Shown: piece after piece, positions 17,977 through 27,200 of the stretch
How the letters are laid out: every line of letters starts with the position of its first letter
How positions within the stretch are numbered: the stretch's first letter is position 1
Assembly: GCA_001829315.1 (NCBI GenBank)
Contig: MIAY01000001.1
Coordinates: 324,927-388,926, forward strand
From: Spirochaetes bacterium GWE1_32_154
GTDB taxonomy: Bacteria; Spirochaetota; GWE2-31-10
Length of the DNA: 64,000 nucleotides
Reading direction: 5' to 3'
Notes under the pieces: generated by a model
Told to the model about the DNA's origin: nothing
The model's input: only the letters and a program-made list of their open reading frames with translations
The model's database searches: none
Translations under genes and position numbers: made by a program

Positions 17977-20079
17977 ATGAAATTAAATGCATTTAAAATG
18001 TTAATTATGATGTTTTTACTGGTTTCATGTATTACAGAGGGTGATAAGGAAAATGCTCTTAAAAATCCGGATGATACAAATTTGATAAATACCGAAGATC
18101 CGAAAGTTACAGAAGAATATACAAATTTATTTAATCCTGAAAATTTGCATACAATAGAAGTTGTTTTTACGCAATCAGAATGGGACGGGGTAACTCAGGA
18201 TATGCTGGATTTTAGTGCAAAATTCAATGGTGATCTAAAAACTGGTAATTACCGGAAAGCACATATAATTTATAATGGAATAAATAGTCCGGAAGGTGCA
18301 TTTGAATTAAACGAAGTCGGTTTTAGAACACGAGGCAATACAACGAGAGTTTTACCTGAACAAAATGGTGAATTGTATAGAGCTCATTTTAAGATTAAGT
18401 TTAATGAGACTTTTGATATGGTGGAAGGAAGTGAAGATTATAAAACAAGGAAAGACAGACGCTTTTATAATTTAAGAGAATTGAATCTAAAAAAAGAAAG
18501 TGATGACACAACTTTAATCAGGGAGCAGTTTGCATATAATTTCCTCAATAAACAGGGAGTGTATGCACCAAAATCAAGCGGGGCGAAATTATATATTACA
18601 ATTAATGGTGTAAAAAAATATTTTGGAATATATACGGTTATTGAATCAGTTGATAAATCATTTCTTACCAGACGATATGGTAAAGATCGAAATGACGGTA
18701 ATTTATATAAATGTTTATGGCAAGGAGATGGACCGGCGACACTTTCATATAGTGGTATAAGTTCTCAAATTGGTGTAAAAAATTGGAGAATAAATTATCG
18801 ACCAAGTTATGACAGACAAACGAATGATGAAGTGAAAGATTACACTGATTTAATAAATTTTGCTAAGAATTTAAATGATTTATCTGGTTCTTCTTTAAAA
18901 ACATATATTGACGCACATTTTGCAGTAGACAGATTTCTTAAATGGATAGCATGTAATCAACTTCTTGGTATGCCCGATGATTATTGGGCAATGGGTAATA
19001 ATTATTTTCTCTATTTTCCCAATAATCCGACTACCGATAAAATTGAGTTTATTGCGTATGATTATGACCATGGTCTAGGTAGAGGTTGGTATGGTCCGGG
19101 TGGTAAAGATTCTACGGTTAATGCAAATATCTATACATGGATTACTGATTTGGGGCTAAATTCACCACTTTCAACAAAACTTCTTGCAATTCCTGAATAT
19201 AAAACAAAATATGAGACCTATTTAAAAGAAATGACAGATCCTGTAAGCGGTGATTTTACACTTGCGAAATATAAAGCATACTATGACAACCAAAATAAGG
19301 TATATCAGAATTATTTAACTTCACTTGATACAACTGATAAAAATCTTGTTATGCAATCTGATACGGTGCAGGAGGATTTTATAACAAACAGGGTAAAATC
19401 GGTGCGAAGTCAATTAGGGCTTAGTGTGACTGATATACCTGATGATCCTGTTACCGGTTTGAGTTCAATGACTTTTTCAGAAGGGTTTGAAACAGAAAAT
19501 AATATAGTATATGCAAAAGTCTCTATCGGCAGTAATTTTAAGATTACTGTTACTGCACCTGATGATAGTACAGAGGTCAAATTATTTATTGCTGTTACAT
19601 CAAAAGATAATCAGCAAAATACCGAAGTTAAAGAGTTAACAGATAATGCAGCTCCTTTTGAATTTACATTCAGTTATGATTACGGTTACGATTGGTGGGA
19701 TGTAAAAGCAGATGTATATACAAATACAACATTATCAGGTGCGATTAGCAAAAAAGTATATACATATAACGGGGCGGATTATAATTCTCCGGTTAAAAAT
19801 AATGATGGAAGTTATACCTTTTATTTTAAACCAAATAGTGAGTATTATGTTTTTTCAGATATTGATACTGTCTATTTACGGGGAAGTTTTAATTCCTGGG
19901 GATATTCAGATAAATTAACTTTAACAAATGGTATTTATTCTGTAACAAAAAGTGACATTACTCAGGGGCAATTATATAAGTTCTGTATTGCAGGAAATAA
20001 TGGTGATGAAAACTGGTTTCGTGATAGACTTAATAAATATATGCAAACTGATGGTGATTATAATTCAATTCTTCCGTAA
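17977..20079 (+). CDS. CotH-kinase-family lipoprotein with C-terminal CBM48-like domain
   Basis: 700 residues. A lipobox (LLVSC, Cys18) places it on the outer face of a membrane. The CotH domain spans about 40-450: RTRGNTTR, a basic/aromatic block around the NLRELNLKK segment, KYFGIYTVIESVDK, and the metal-binding Asp362/Asp364 in AYDYDHGLG. CotH proteins are atypical protein kinases, known from spore coats and invasive fungi. After a beta domain (about 485-590) the C-terminal 90 residues contain VYLRGSFNSWG, resembling the glycogen-binding CBM48/AMPK-beta fold. GGAG lies 7 nt before the start. It is coupled with the DUF4956 gene, but no VTC-domain gene accompanies them here. Confidence 0.88.
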   Translation: MKLNAFKMLIMMFLLVSCITEGDKENALKNPDDTNLINTEDPKVTEEYTNLFNPENLHTIEVVFTQSEWDGVTQDMLDFSAKFNGDLKTGNYRKAHIIYNGINSPEGAFELNEVGFRTRGNTTRVLPEQNGELYRAHFKIKFNETFDMVEGSEDYKTRKDRRFYNLRELNLKKESDDTTLIREQFAYNFLNKQGVYAPKSSGAKLYITINGVKKYFGIYTVIESVDKSFLTRRYGKDRNDGNLYKCLWQGDGPATLSYSGISSQIGVKNWRINYRPSYDRQTNDEVKDYTDLINFAKNLNDLSGSSLKTYIDAHFAVDRFLKWIACNQLLGMPDDYWAMGNNYFLYFPNNPTTDKIEFIAYDYDHGLGRGWYGPGGKDSTVNANIYTWITDLGLNSPLSTKLLAIPEYKTKYETYLKEMTDPVSGDFTLAKYKAYYDNQNKVYQNYLTSLDTTDKNLVMQSDTVQEDFITNRVKSVRSQLGLSVTDIPDDPVTGLSSMTFSEGFETENNIVYAKVSIGSNFKITVTAPDDSTEVKLFIAVTSKDNQQNTEVKELTDNAAPFEFTFSYDYGYDWWDVKADVYTNTTLSGAISKKVYTYNGADYNSPVKNNDGSYTFYFKPNSEYYVFSDIDTVYLRGSFNSWGYSDKLTLTNGIYSVTKSDITQGQLYKFCIAGNNGDENWFRDRLNKYMQTDGDYNSILP

Positions 20080-20083
20080 ATAA

Positions 20084-20116
20084 AAAAAAGCGTACATTTT
20101 TTATGTACGCTTTTTT
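20084..20116. terminator. Bidirectional terminator
   Basis: A 14-bp perfect stem (20084-20097 with 20103-20116), a T5 loop and A/T runs on both sides. It serves the convergent CotH (+) and methyltransferase (-) genes. Confidence 0.92.
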
Positions 20117-20123
20117 AATTATA

Positions 20124-21299
20124 TCATTCTACATACAATAATAAACCTTTTAGATATTCACCTTCAGGATGATAAATGTTAATCGGGTGGTCCATTCCTT
20201 GTGAGAGATGGCGAATGATACGAATATTTCTTCCCGAATCTGCTGCTGCGCCAAAAACGATCTTTTGAAAAAGATCGGGGGTTATATGTTGTGAACATGA
20301 AAACGTGAATAGTAAACCGTTTTTGCAGATTTTTTTCATTGCCTGGAGGTTAATTTCTTTGTATCCTCTGGCACCTGCTTGAATATTCTTTGCCGATTTT
20401 ACAAATGCCGGCGGATCTAAAATGATTACGTCAAAGTGATTTTCGGGCATTTCACGTAAATAGTTGAAGCAATCGGCCTTGATTACGAAGCTGTTTTTTT
20501 CTTCGCTATTTAAAAGTATGTTTTTCGTGGTCATTTCCGTTGCATCTTTTGATATGTCTACACTTACGACTTCTTTTGCATTTCCTTTTGCAGCGTAGAC
20601 GGAAAAACCGCCGGTATATGAAAATGCATTAAGTACAGATTTGTCTTTTGCAAGTTCCCGAACGAGTTGTCGATTATCTCTTTGATCGAGAAAAAAACCG
20701 GTTTTCTGACCTGAGCGAAGGTTAACATGACATTGTATGTTATTTTCTAAAACGGTTATTTCATCTGTTTCTTCACCGTAAATAAAACTAAAAGGAATTG
20801 AAACATTTTCTATATCATTTGATTCGGGGTTTTTTATACAAATACGTTTAATATCTAATTCAATGAGTGATTGTTTGATGAAGTCAATAATTAATTCAAC
20901 ACCTTTAATTAATACTTGAATAACAGCCGTATCATTATATATATCAATTATTAAGCCGGGAAAAAAATCACCTTCAGCGTGAATGAGTCTGAAACAATTT
21001 GTATTTTCAAAGTTAATTAATTTTTTTCGTAGATAATATGCGTTAGTGATTTTCTTTTTAAAATAGTTATAGTCAAATAACTCAACCGGTTTATCAGCGA
21101 AGTCAAACATCCTGCAACTGATTTGACTTTTCGGGGAGAAAAAACCATACCCTGCGATTGTATTGTCAAATGTTTGCAGTTCAACAATTTCACCATTTGT
21201 ATAATGATATTTTTCCTGTAATGCACCCGAAAATATCCAAGGATGTTTGTTCATAACAGATTTTTCTCTGCCTTTTTTAAGTTTTAGAATTTTATACAT
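20124..21299 (-). CDS. RlmI/RlmK-type class I SAM-dependent rRNA methyltransferase
   Basis: 391 residues, matching the 23S rRNA (cytosine-5) methyltransferase RlmI in length and layout: an N-terminal PUA-like domain (HPWIFSGAL), a connecting beta domain, and a Rossmann methyltransferase core with FSYTGGFSVYAA (SAM binding), an acidic VVSVDIS, and the catalytic ILDPPAFVKS and TFSCSQH. It probably modifies ribosomal RNA. The start at 21299 is preferred: it lies 2 nt after the upstream stop with AGGA before it, whereas the frame extending to 21344 overlaps the neighbour. It is the last gene of a minus-strand run containing priA. Confidence 0.88.
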   Translation of the reverse strand: MYKILKLKKGREKSVMNKHPWIFSGALQEKYHYTNGEIVELQTFDNTIAGYGFFSPKSQISCRMFDFADKPVELFDYNYFKKKITNAYYLRKKLINFENTNCFRLIHAEGDFFPGLIIDIYNDTAVIQVLIKGVELIIDFIKQSLIELDIKRICIKNPESNDIENVSIPFSFIYGEETDEITVLENNIQCHVNLRSGQKTGFFLDQRDNRQLVRELAKDKSVLNAFSYTGGFSVYAAKGNAKEVVSVDISKDATEMTTKNILLNSEEKNSFVIKADCFNYLREMPENHFDVIILDPPAFVKSAKNIQAGARGYKEINLQAMKKICKNGLLFTFSCSQHITPDLFQKIVFGAAADSGRNIRIIRHLSQGMDHPINIYHPEGEYLKGLLLYVE

Positions 21300-21301
21300 A
21301 A

Positions 21302-23299
21302 TTATTTTCCTGACATAAGATAGTCTATTATTTCTGATATCCATTGTTTATTGTCAAGGTTATTTATATCGAAATCACTAAAATTGATACCGGACATAAT
21401 ACAGATTGAACCTTTTCCAAATCTATTTATCACTGTTGAAGCAAGGTTTTTTGTTGAATATAATGTTCTGTTTTCTATTTTTGTTGTTTCATTAAAATAT
21501 ACCACGGGGAAGGTATTGTATGTTAATCCTACGGGTGATTCTCCGGCTGAGGTTACAGCCATAATTTCTAAAGGGTTTCTCAGGTAAATTTGTTTTACAG
21601 AATCGGATTTGATAATTGTTTTGTTAAATGTGTTAAAAATTGGTGTAAATTTATTGGAGAACGAATTAGTTTCATCATAGATCGGATATAAACCAACATT
21701 TTCATTGTATCGAAATTTCACGGGAGAGTACAATATTCGCAAAATACGATTAAGATACGCTATTGAAAATTTTGCTTTTTCATCATTTGATCCGCCTAAA
21801 ATGATTGATCCGCCATTATATACAAAATTATGTATGGCATAGAGCAACTTAATTTCATCATTTGCATTTTCATTTATTACCGTTGGAGATGTTATGATGA
21901 GGATATCATAATTTTTTAGATTTTCATCAAGAAAATATGAATATTCATTTGCTGCAGATACTGTATATCCTTTATTTAAAAGCATAGTATCAAGTATAGT
22001 GAGATTGCTTGTGTAAAGATTTTCATGATATTTATCAATAAGTACCCTTTTAATTTTTGATAATTTAACAGGCACATTAGTTTCGCAGGTATATTTATTA
22101 TCTATATATGTTTTAATTGTAACCGATGTGTCTGAAGTTCGATCAGTAATAATTGGTATTGTAAGGGTATTTTTTTCTCTTCCGGCAAGCGAAACGTCTT
22201 TTGTGTAGAGTAAATCATTATTATTATTTGTAAATGCTTTAACAGAAATAGAGTTTATATTGGTATGAGTAATATTTTCTATGTCAGCAAAAATATATTT
22301 TTTAATTGTTTTTTTATCTTCGAGGATGTTAAAACTGGTATTGTGAATAACTACACTTTTTGACTTGATAACCCAAATTGGTGTTGTATATGCGGTATTC
22401 CCATTTTCAAAATGAATTTTTAACATCAGGTAATTAAAATTGTTTTTTAATTCAATTGCATTTTTACTATTGAAAGTCTTTGAATTAATGTTTGAAAAAT
22501 TTCTGATAACTTTTTTATTGTTGGTAACTAATGAAACACTTCCAATATTGGTTAAAGGTGTTTTTATATTGATAGAATAATTGAATACCGTATCACTTGA
22601 TTCAATAACATCCCCAATTATTGAAGAATTCAGTTTGAAATCTATTATTGTGTTTGGTTCAAATGAAATATACGTTTTCCGGTTTAAAAGGCTGTTATAA
22701 ATTGTGTCGGGATCATTTTGTTTTGTTATCAGATTTATTCGTGCACTACTATTAATTTCCCATTCAGGTCCGAGTATTTCTGATTCTGCAGAAACACCGG
22801 CGATAAAACCCCGGTCTAAATAATTTTCATAATCATCAAGATGAGAAATTACTGCACCATTATAATTTATCTGTAGTGTGTTAAATAAAATTGAAGTAGG
22901 AATTTCTCTCATTTGTGGTGGTAAATCGTTCATTGCTTTATTTGGTGTAAAAAAATAAACAATATTTTCACTAACTTCAAAGTTGGTATCATTTGAAAAG
23001 GTTTGCATTCTCTGAAAAAGCATTGGTGGTTTTTCAGAAATCTTTTTTGATATATTTCCAATTTTTTTTGATAGTTTTTGTTCGTCTTCATTTAAATTCT
23101 GCGACTCTAAAAAAAACCAGAAATTAAGATCATTATCAATAAAAGTTTTTTCAATTGTTTCCTTACTGAAAAAGCTGTTTGCTGTATAATATTTGCTTCC
23201 GGTTGTAATGCCTGTAATAACCTGATTATTGACAAGTTTAGATTGGTCGCAACTGTAAGAAATTAAAACTAAAAATAATAGAAAAATGTATCGATTCAT
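21302..23299 (-). CDS. Lipoprotein with PHP/CehA-like C-terminal strand region and GATase-like domain
   Basis: 665 residues. The signal ends SYSC (Cys17), so this is a lipoprotein. Residues about 150-230 resemble the end of a CehA/McbA-type PHP metallo-esterase (GFIAGVSAESE, then LLNRKTYISFEPN with IIGDVI), but no complete set of metal-binding His residues is visible. The final third (about 440-665) looks like a glutamine-amidotransferase-like/DUF4350-type Rossmann domain (YDILIITSPTVI, then FVYNGGSIILGG). The function is unknown; a cell-envelope sugar or polymer sensor or hydrolase is a guess. It lies between priA (43 nt upstream) and the methyltransferase (2 nt downstream). The binding site before its ATG is weak. 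Confidence 0.65.
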   Translation of the reverse strand: MNRYIFLLFLVLISYSCDQSKLVNNQVITGITTGSKYYTANSFFSKETIEKTFIDNDLNFWFFLESQNLNEDEQKLSKKIGNISKKISEKPPMLFQRMQTFSNDTNFEVSENIVYFFTPNKAMNDLPPQMREIPTSILFNTLQINYNGAVISHLDDYENYLDRGFIAGVSAESEILGPEWEINSSARINLITKQNDPDTIYNSLLNRKTYISFEPNTIIDFKLNSSIIGDVIESSDTVFNYSINIKTPLTNIGSVSLVTNNKKVIRNFSNINSKTFNSKNAIELKNNFNYLMLKIHFENGNTAYTTPIWVIKSKSVVIHNTSFNILEDKKTIKKYIFADIENITHTNINSISVKAFTNNNNDLLYTKDVSLAGREKNTLTIPIITDRTSDTSVTIKTYIDNKYTCETNVPVKLSKIKRVLIDKYHENLYTSNLTILDTMLLNKGYTVSAANEYSYFLDENLKNYDILIITSPTVINENANDEIKLLYAIHNFVYNGGSIILGGSNDEKAKFSIAYLNRILRILYSPVKFRYNENVGLYPIYDETNSFSNKFTPIFNTFNKTIIKSDSVKQIYLRNPLEIMAVTSAGESPVGLTYNTFPVVYFNETTKIENRTLYSTKNLASTVINRFGKGSICIMSGINFSDFDINNLDNKQWISEIIDYLMSGK

Positions 23300-23342
23300 A
23301 AATAGCTAATCGTCAACTAATGAGATAAATTTGAATTTTAAT

Positions 23343-25298
23343 TTAAAATAAATCTGTAGGGTCAACATCAATCTCAAGATAGGTTGTATGTGATGGTTTG
23401 TATGATTCTAATAATTTTTTTACTAAACTTTGTACCGGATCGATTTTTTTTGATTTCAGTAACATCTGGTAACGGAAATTAAGATTTATTTTAGTTATCA
23501 TACAAGGGGTAGGGCCTAATATTTCAACGGTTTGATTTTTTTGTTTCCCTATCATATCTGAGATTCGCGATATTTCCTCTTTCACTTTTGTTTCATCACT
23601 TCCCCGGACAACAAGTCGAATCATTCGTGTAAAAGGAGGCATATTCAGCATATCACGAAATGCAATTTCATTGGTATAAAAACTTTCAAAATCCCCTTTA
23701 AGTGAAGTTGTAATAGAATAATGAGTCGGATTTATTGTTTGAATCATAACTAGGCCTTTTTCACCGGTTCGTCCGGCTCTTCCTGAAACCTGAGTGATTA
23801 AAGAAAATGCTCTTTCAGCAGCTTTAAAATCAGGTATGTTAAGGAAGATATCAGCATTGACTATCCCGACAAACTTTATTCCGGGAAAATGTAATCCTTT
23901 TGCAATCATTTGAGTTCCAATAATTATATCAATCTCGCGGTCTTCAATTTTCTTGAAAATATTTTTTAAATCTTTGCTTTTTGATATGACATCATAGTCT
24001 ATTCTAACAACCCGGGCGTGAGGAAAAATATGTTGAATTTCTTCTTCAATTTTTTGTGTGCCGGCACCAATTTTATTGAGCTTAAGACCACCGCATTCGG
24101 GACATGTATCGGGTGGTTTTATAGCATATCCGCAACGATGACAGACAAGTTTCCCGGTTGTTTTATGATATGTTAATGAAATTGAACATTTTGGACAGGT
24201 TAACGTGGTTTTACATTCATTACACTGCAAATAGTTAGAAAAACCCCTTCTATTTTGAAGTAATAGAATTTGTTCTTTATTTTGCAGTCTGTTGTTTATT
24301 TCGTTTGTAAGTTCCAATGATAAATTTTTGTTAAAAGATAAAGTGTTGGTGTCAATAACAGAAACATCGGGTAAAACAGCACCGCCAAACCGTTCGGTTA
24401 TTTCATACAGTTTAAAAAAACCTTTTTCTGCATAAAACCAGGACTCTACAGAAGGTGTCGCTGAGCCTAAAACTAATAGTGAATTATGAAGATTTGCAAG
24501 GAACATCGCCGCAGATCGTGAATGAAAACGGGGGGATTCCTCTGATTTATATGCACCTTCATGCTCTTCATCTATTATTATTAAACCAATATCATCAAGT
24601 GGGGCAAATAATGCACTTCTTGGGCCGATTGCGATAGACGCATCCCCATTGAGAAGTCTGAAATATTCACCAAGTTTAATGCTTCCGGTCAGGTTTGAAT
24701 GTAAATTTGCACATTGAGAACCGAATCTTTTTTGCATTCTTTCCATTGTCTGATAACTCAGTGCAATTTCAGGAACGAGAAAAATTACTTTTTTACCGCT
24801 TCGTATTGTCTGATCAATAAGTTGAAAATAAATTTCGGTTTTACCTGAGCCGGTTATTCCATAGATGTAAAATTTTTTTTGACCATTCGCAATGTCGTCA
24901 TTGATAGAATCATAGATTTTTTGCTGTACGGGGGATAATTGATTTGCCGGAAGAAGATTATTATCCGGTTGTGCTGCATACTTTGGTTTAATACCGCGGG
25001 GAACCATGAGAGAAAGCGCTTCACCAAGTGATGAAAAGTAATATTCTGATACCCATCGTGCAAAAGTAATCATTTTTTCAGTAAAAACGGCTTCGGTATC
25101 AACAATTTTATCAATAGGTTTGATTTTATATTTTTCGGTGAAAACGCTGTTGTTTACTATGTAACCCATTATTTTTCTGCCATTAAAATTAACAACAACC
25201 CGCTTACCGATATAGATGTTTGAATGATAGATTTCGGGTATTGAATAGGTAAAAGTGGTATTTAAACCTATTGGCAAAGCTATTTCTACAAAGTCCAT
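23343..25298 (-). CDS. priA: Primosomal protein N' (PriA helicase)
   Basis: 651 residues. PriA reloads the replisome at stalled forks and D-loops. The Walker A is GITGSGKTE, the Walker B DEEH, and motif VI SGRAGRTGEKG. The inserted zinc-binding region holds eight Cys as CNEC, CPKC, CHRC and CPEC. The N-terminal 3'-DNA-binding domain (about 1-100) is present but short compared with E. coli (732 residues). It starts 5 nt after the stop of the UDG-like gene, with a poor ribosome binding site, so translational coupling is likely. Confidence 0.95.
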   Translation of the reverse strand: MDFVEIALPIGLNTTFTYSIPEIYHSNIYIGKRVVVNFNGRKIMGYIVNNSVFTEKYKIKPIDKIVDTEAVFTEKMITFARWVSEYYFSSLGEALSLMVPRGIKPKYAAQPDNNLLPANQLSPVQQKIYDSINDDIANGQKKFYIYGITGSGKTEIYFQLIDQTIRSGKKVIFLVPEIALSYQTMERMQKRFGSQCANLHSNLTGSIKLGEYFRLLNGDASIAIGPRSALFAPLDDIGLIIIDEEHEGAYKSEESPRFHSRSAAMFLANLHNSLLVLGSATPSVESWFYAEKGFFKLYEITERFGGAVLPDVSVIDTNTLSFNKNLSLELTNEINNRLQNKEQILLLQNRRGFSNYLQCNECKTTLTCPKCSISLTYHKTTGKLVCHRCGYAIKPPDTCPECGGLKLNKIGAGTQKIEEEIQHIFPHARVVRIDYDVISKSKDLKNIFKKIEDREIDIIIGTQMIAKGLHFPGIKFVGIVNADIFLNIPDFKAAERAFSLITQVSGRAGRTGEKGLVMIQTINPTHYSITTSLKGDFESFYTNEIAFRDMLNMPPFTRMIRLVVRGSDETKVKEEISRISDMIGKQKNQTVEILGPTPCMITKINLNFRYQMLLKSKKIDPVQSLVKKLLESYKPSHTTYLEIDVDPTDLF

Positions 25299-25303
25299 GT
25301 GAT

Positions 25304-26068
25304 TTAACCGTTATCGATTATTGATTTAAACATTTTTAAATCATTCCATACAATTGTCTTAAGAGCCGGGTTTTTCAGTACCATGCCGGGGTCGAAAATC
25401 GGGAAAACCTTATATCCCCTGTAGTCAATAATTCGACCACGTTCATTCATAATATCAGCATGTGCTTTTTTTAAAGATGATAATGACAACTGACCGAGTG
25501 TTAAAATAATTTTCGGATTAACAATATCAATCTGTCTGTCAAGATAACCTCTGCATGCTTCAATGAATTCTATTTTAAGTTGATTGGTAGTCCAGTTGCA
25601 TTTTAATAAATTGGTAATAAAAATTTTCTCAGGATTTAAGCCAATTGCAGTCAGCCATTTAAAAAAGAACTCTTTTTCTTCTCCTGATAATGGATAGTTT
25701 TCTTTTTCTTCATTTGGCGTTACCGGGTTAGTCAGAATAAATATGTCAGTGTTAACAAGCCCGTTCCCGGGAATTATCTTTTTTGCTTTCTGGCTTAGAG
25801 GACATTTTTTGCATCGGGATATTTCAATTGAAAGATCAATCATTTTCATAGTTCCATTTTTGCCGGTTTGATTCGTTTGTTCTATAATCGGTTGTGTGTT
25901 ATGCTCTTGAATCGGCGGTGAAATTATCTGTTCTTCCGGTGTTGTGATTTCAATAGTATAATTTGAAAAGTCATACGAAGTATGCGGTTGATTTACGCCG
26001 GTTTTTATAAAATCGGTATATAGATTAATAACTGAATTCAATTCTTCCGCAATTTCAGATCGTTCCAT
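25304..26068 (-). CDS. Uracil-DNA-glycosylase-like FeS protein (family 4/5 fold) with altered active-site motifs
   Basis: 254 residues: a low-complexity N-terminal tail of about 75 residues, then a family 4-like UDG fold. The four FeS-cluster Cys are kept: Cys86 and Cys89 (CKKC), Cys157 and Cys172. ITNLLKC matches the conserved ITN(I/V)VKC. However motif A, normally GE(A/G)PG, reads TNPVTPNEE, and motif B, normally HPxxxLRNP, reads DPGMVLKNP (Asp226 instead of His). It may have lost or changed glycosylase activity; a true family-1 Ung is encoded at 38965-39615. Of two adjacent ATGs, 26068 is 5 nt after GGAG. It precedes priA by 5 nt. Confidence 0.78.
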   Translation of the reverse strand: MERSEIAEELNSVINLYTDFIKTGVNQPHTSYDFSNYTIEITTPEEQIISPPIQEHNTQPIIEQTNQTGKNGTMKMIDLSIEISRCKKCPLSQKAKKIIPGNGLVNTDIFILTNPVTPNEEKENYPLSGEEKEFFFKWLTAIGLNPEKIFITNLLKCNWTTNQLKIEFIEACRGYLDRQIDIVNPKIILTLGQLSLSSLKKAHADIMNERGRIIDYRGYKVFPIFDPGMVLKNPALKTIVWNDLKMFKSIIDNG

Positions 26069-26155
26069 CATTACTCCAAAGTTAAATAATTACAATTACC
26101 CTACTATATACTAATTTTCTTAAGAAATCGATATTTTGTTTTTACAGGTATTAGT

Positions 26156-27040
26156 TTATACCTCACTTCTCCATATTTGACTATTGTTAAAAAATGCTTT
26201 TTTAAGAGCAAAATACAACGATGTATCCAATTGACCTTTTTCAAGAAATGAAATGTTATCATCAATATGTTTTGTATTTGTCGTTCCAATAATTGCAGAT
26301 GTTATACCTTTGGTAAAACAGGTAAAGCGAAGTGCAACTTCTGCAGGATCGACAGATTTAAAATCAACATTCATTTTTTTCATTCTATGCCAGTACTCTT
26401 CGCAGTAATTACCATGCGGTGTTTCATTAAATCTCCATGGGGCATTTGCAACCGGTCTTTTAGCAATAAAACCTTTATTATCAGATTGAATTTTATCTAA
26501 CACCCAGGCTGATTTTTTCTGATCAAATATATTAAATGAACCCTCATAGCAGTCAAATTCGTTAATATTTAAAGCAAATTCAAGATCCTCATTATCACCG
26601 GAATATCCTATAGCTTTTATCAACCCTTTTCTTTTCATATCATCCAATGCTTTGACCACATCAAATTTTTCTAAAATCCATTGAGGGCATGTGTGAAGTA
26701 ACACGATGTCAAGATAATCTGTTTTCATTACAGACAAAGCTCTTTCCACACCTTTAATAATGCAATCATACGTCCAGTCTTCTACGCCCTCAATTCCATA
26801 ACCGACTTTTGTGCATAAAACAACATCCTTACGTCTTTTTACTGATAGAAATGTACCAATACGTTCTTCCGATAACCCGTATCCCCGTGCTGTATCAATA
26901 AAATTGATTCCCTTGTCTATTATGTAATGTAATAAATTTTCTACAGTTTTTTCATCCATTCCGTCTGAACCGATATGTCCTGCTCCATATCCGATACTTG
27001 AAATACGTATGCCTGTTTTCCCTAATTCATTGTATACCAT
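26156..27040 (-). CDS. Aldo/keto reductase
   Basis: 294 residues of (beta/alpha)8 type. The catalytic tetrad is visible: Asp in NFIDTARGYG, Tyr in the same segment, Lys in CTKVGYG and His in LLHTCP. The C-terminal IIGTTNTKHIDDN resembles the NADP(H)-binding end of the family. It reduces or oxidises an unknown carbonyl substrate. A GGGGG ribosome binding site lies about 5 nt before the ATG. It is single, with gaps of about 85 nt after it and 160 nt before it; no clear terminator is seen. Confidence 0.9.
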   Translation of the reverse strand: MVYNELGKTGIRISSIGYGAGHIGSDGMDEKTVENLLHYIIDKGINFIDTARGYGLSEERIGTFLSVKRRKDVVLCTKVGYGIEGVEDWTYDCIIKGVERALSVMKTDYLDIVLLHTCPQWILEKFDVVKALDDMKRKGLIKAIGYSGDNEDLEFALNINEFDCYEGSFNIFDQKKSAWVLDKIQSDNKGFIAKRPVANAPWRFNETPHGNYCEEYWHRMKKMNVDFKSVDPAEVALRFTCFTKGITSAIIGTTNTKHIDDNISFLEKGQLDTSLYFALKKAFFNNSQIWRSEV

Positions 27041-27200
27041 AATTCCCCCGGAGAAAATAATAGATTTTTTTGAGCCTTTTTTAAAGTTTTTTGTTATAAT
27101 GCTTTTGTAATATGCTATACAGTCAAAAAATTTATAGCTTTATACAATTCTGACTTGTCTATAAACAATAAATATATTAGAATCAGTTAAGGATTAAATA

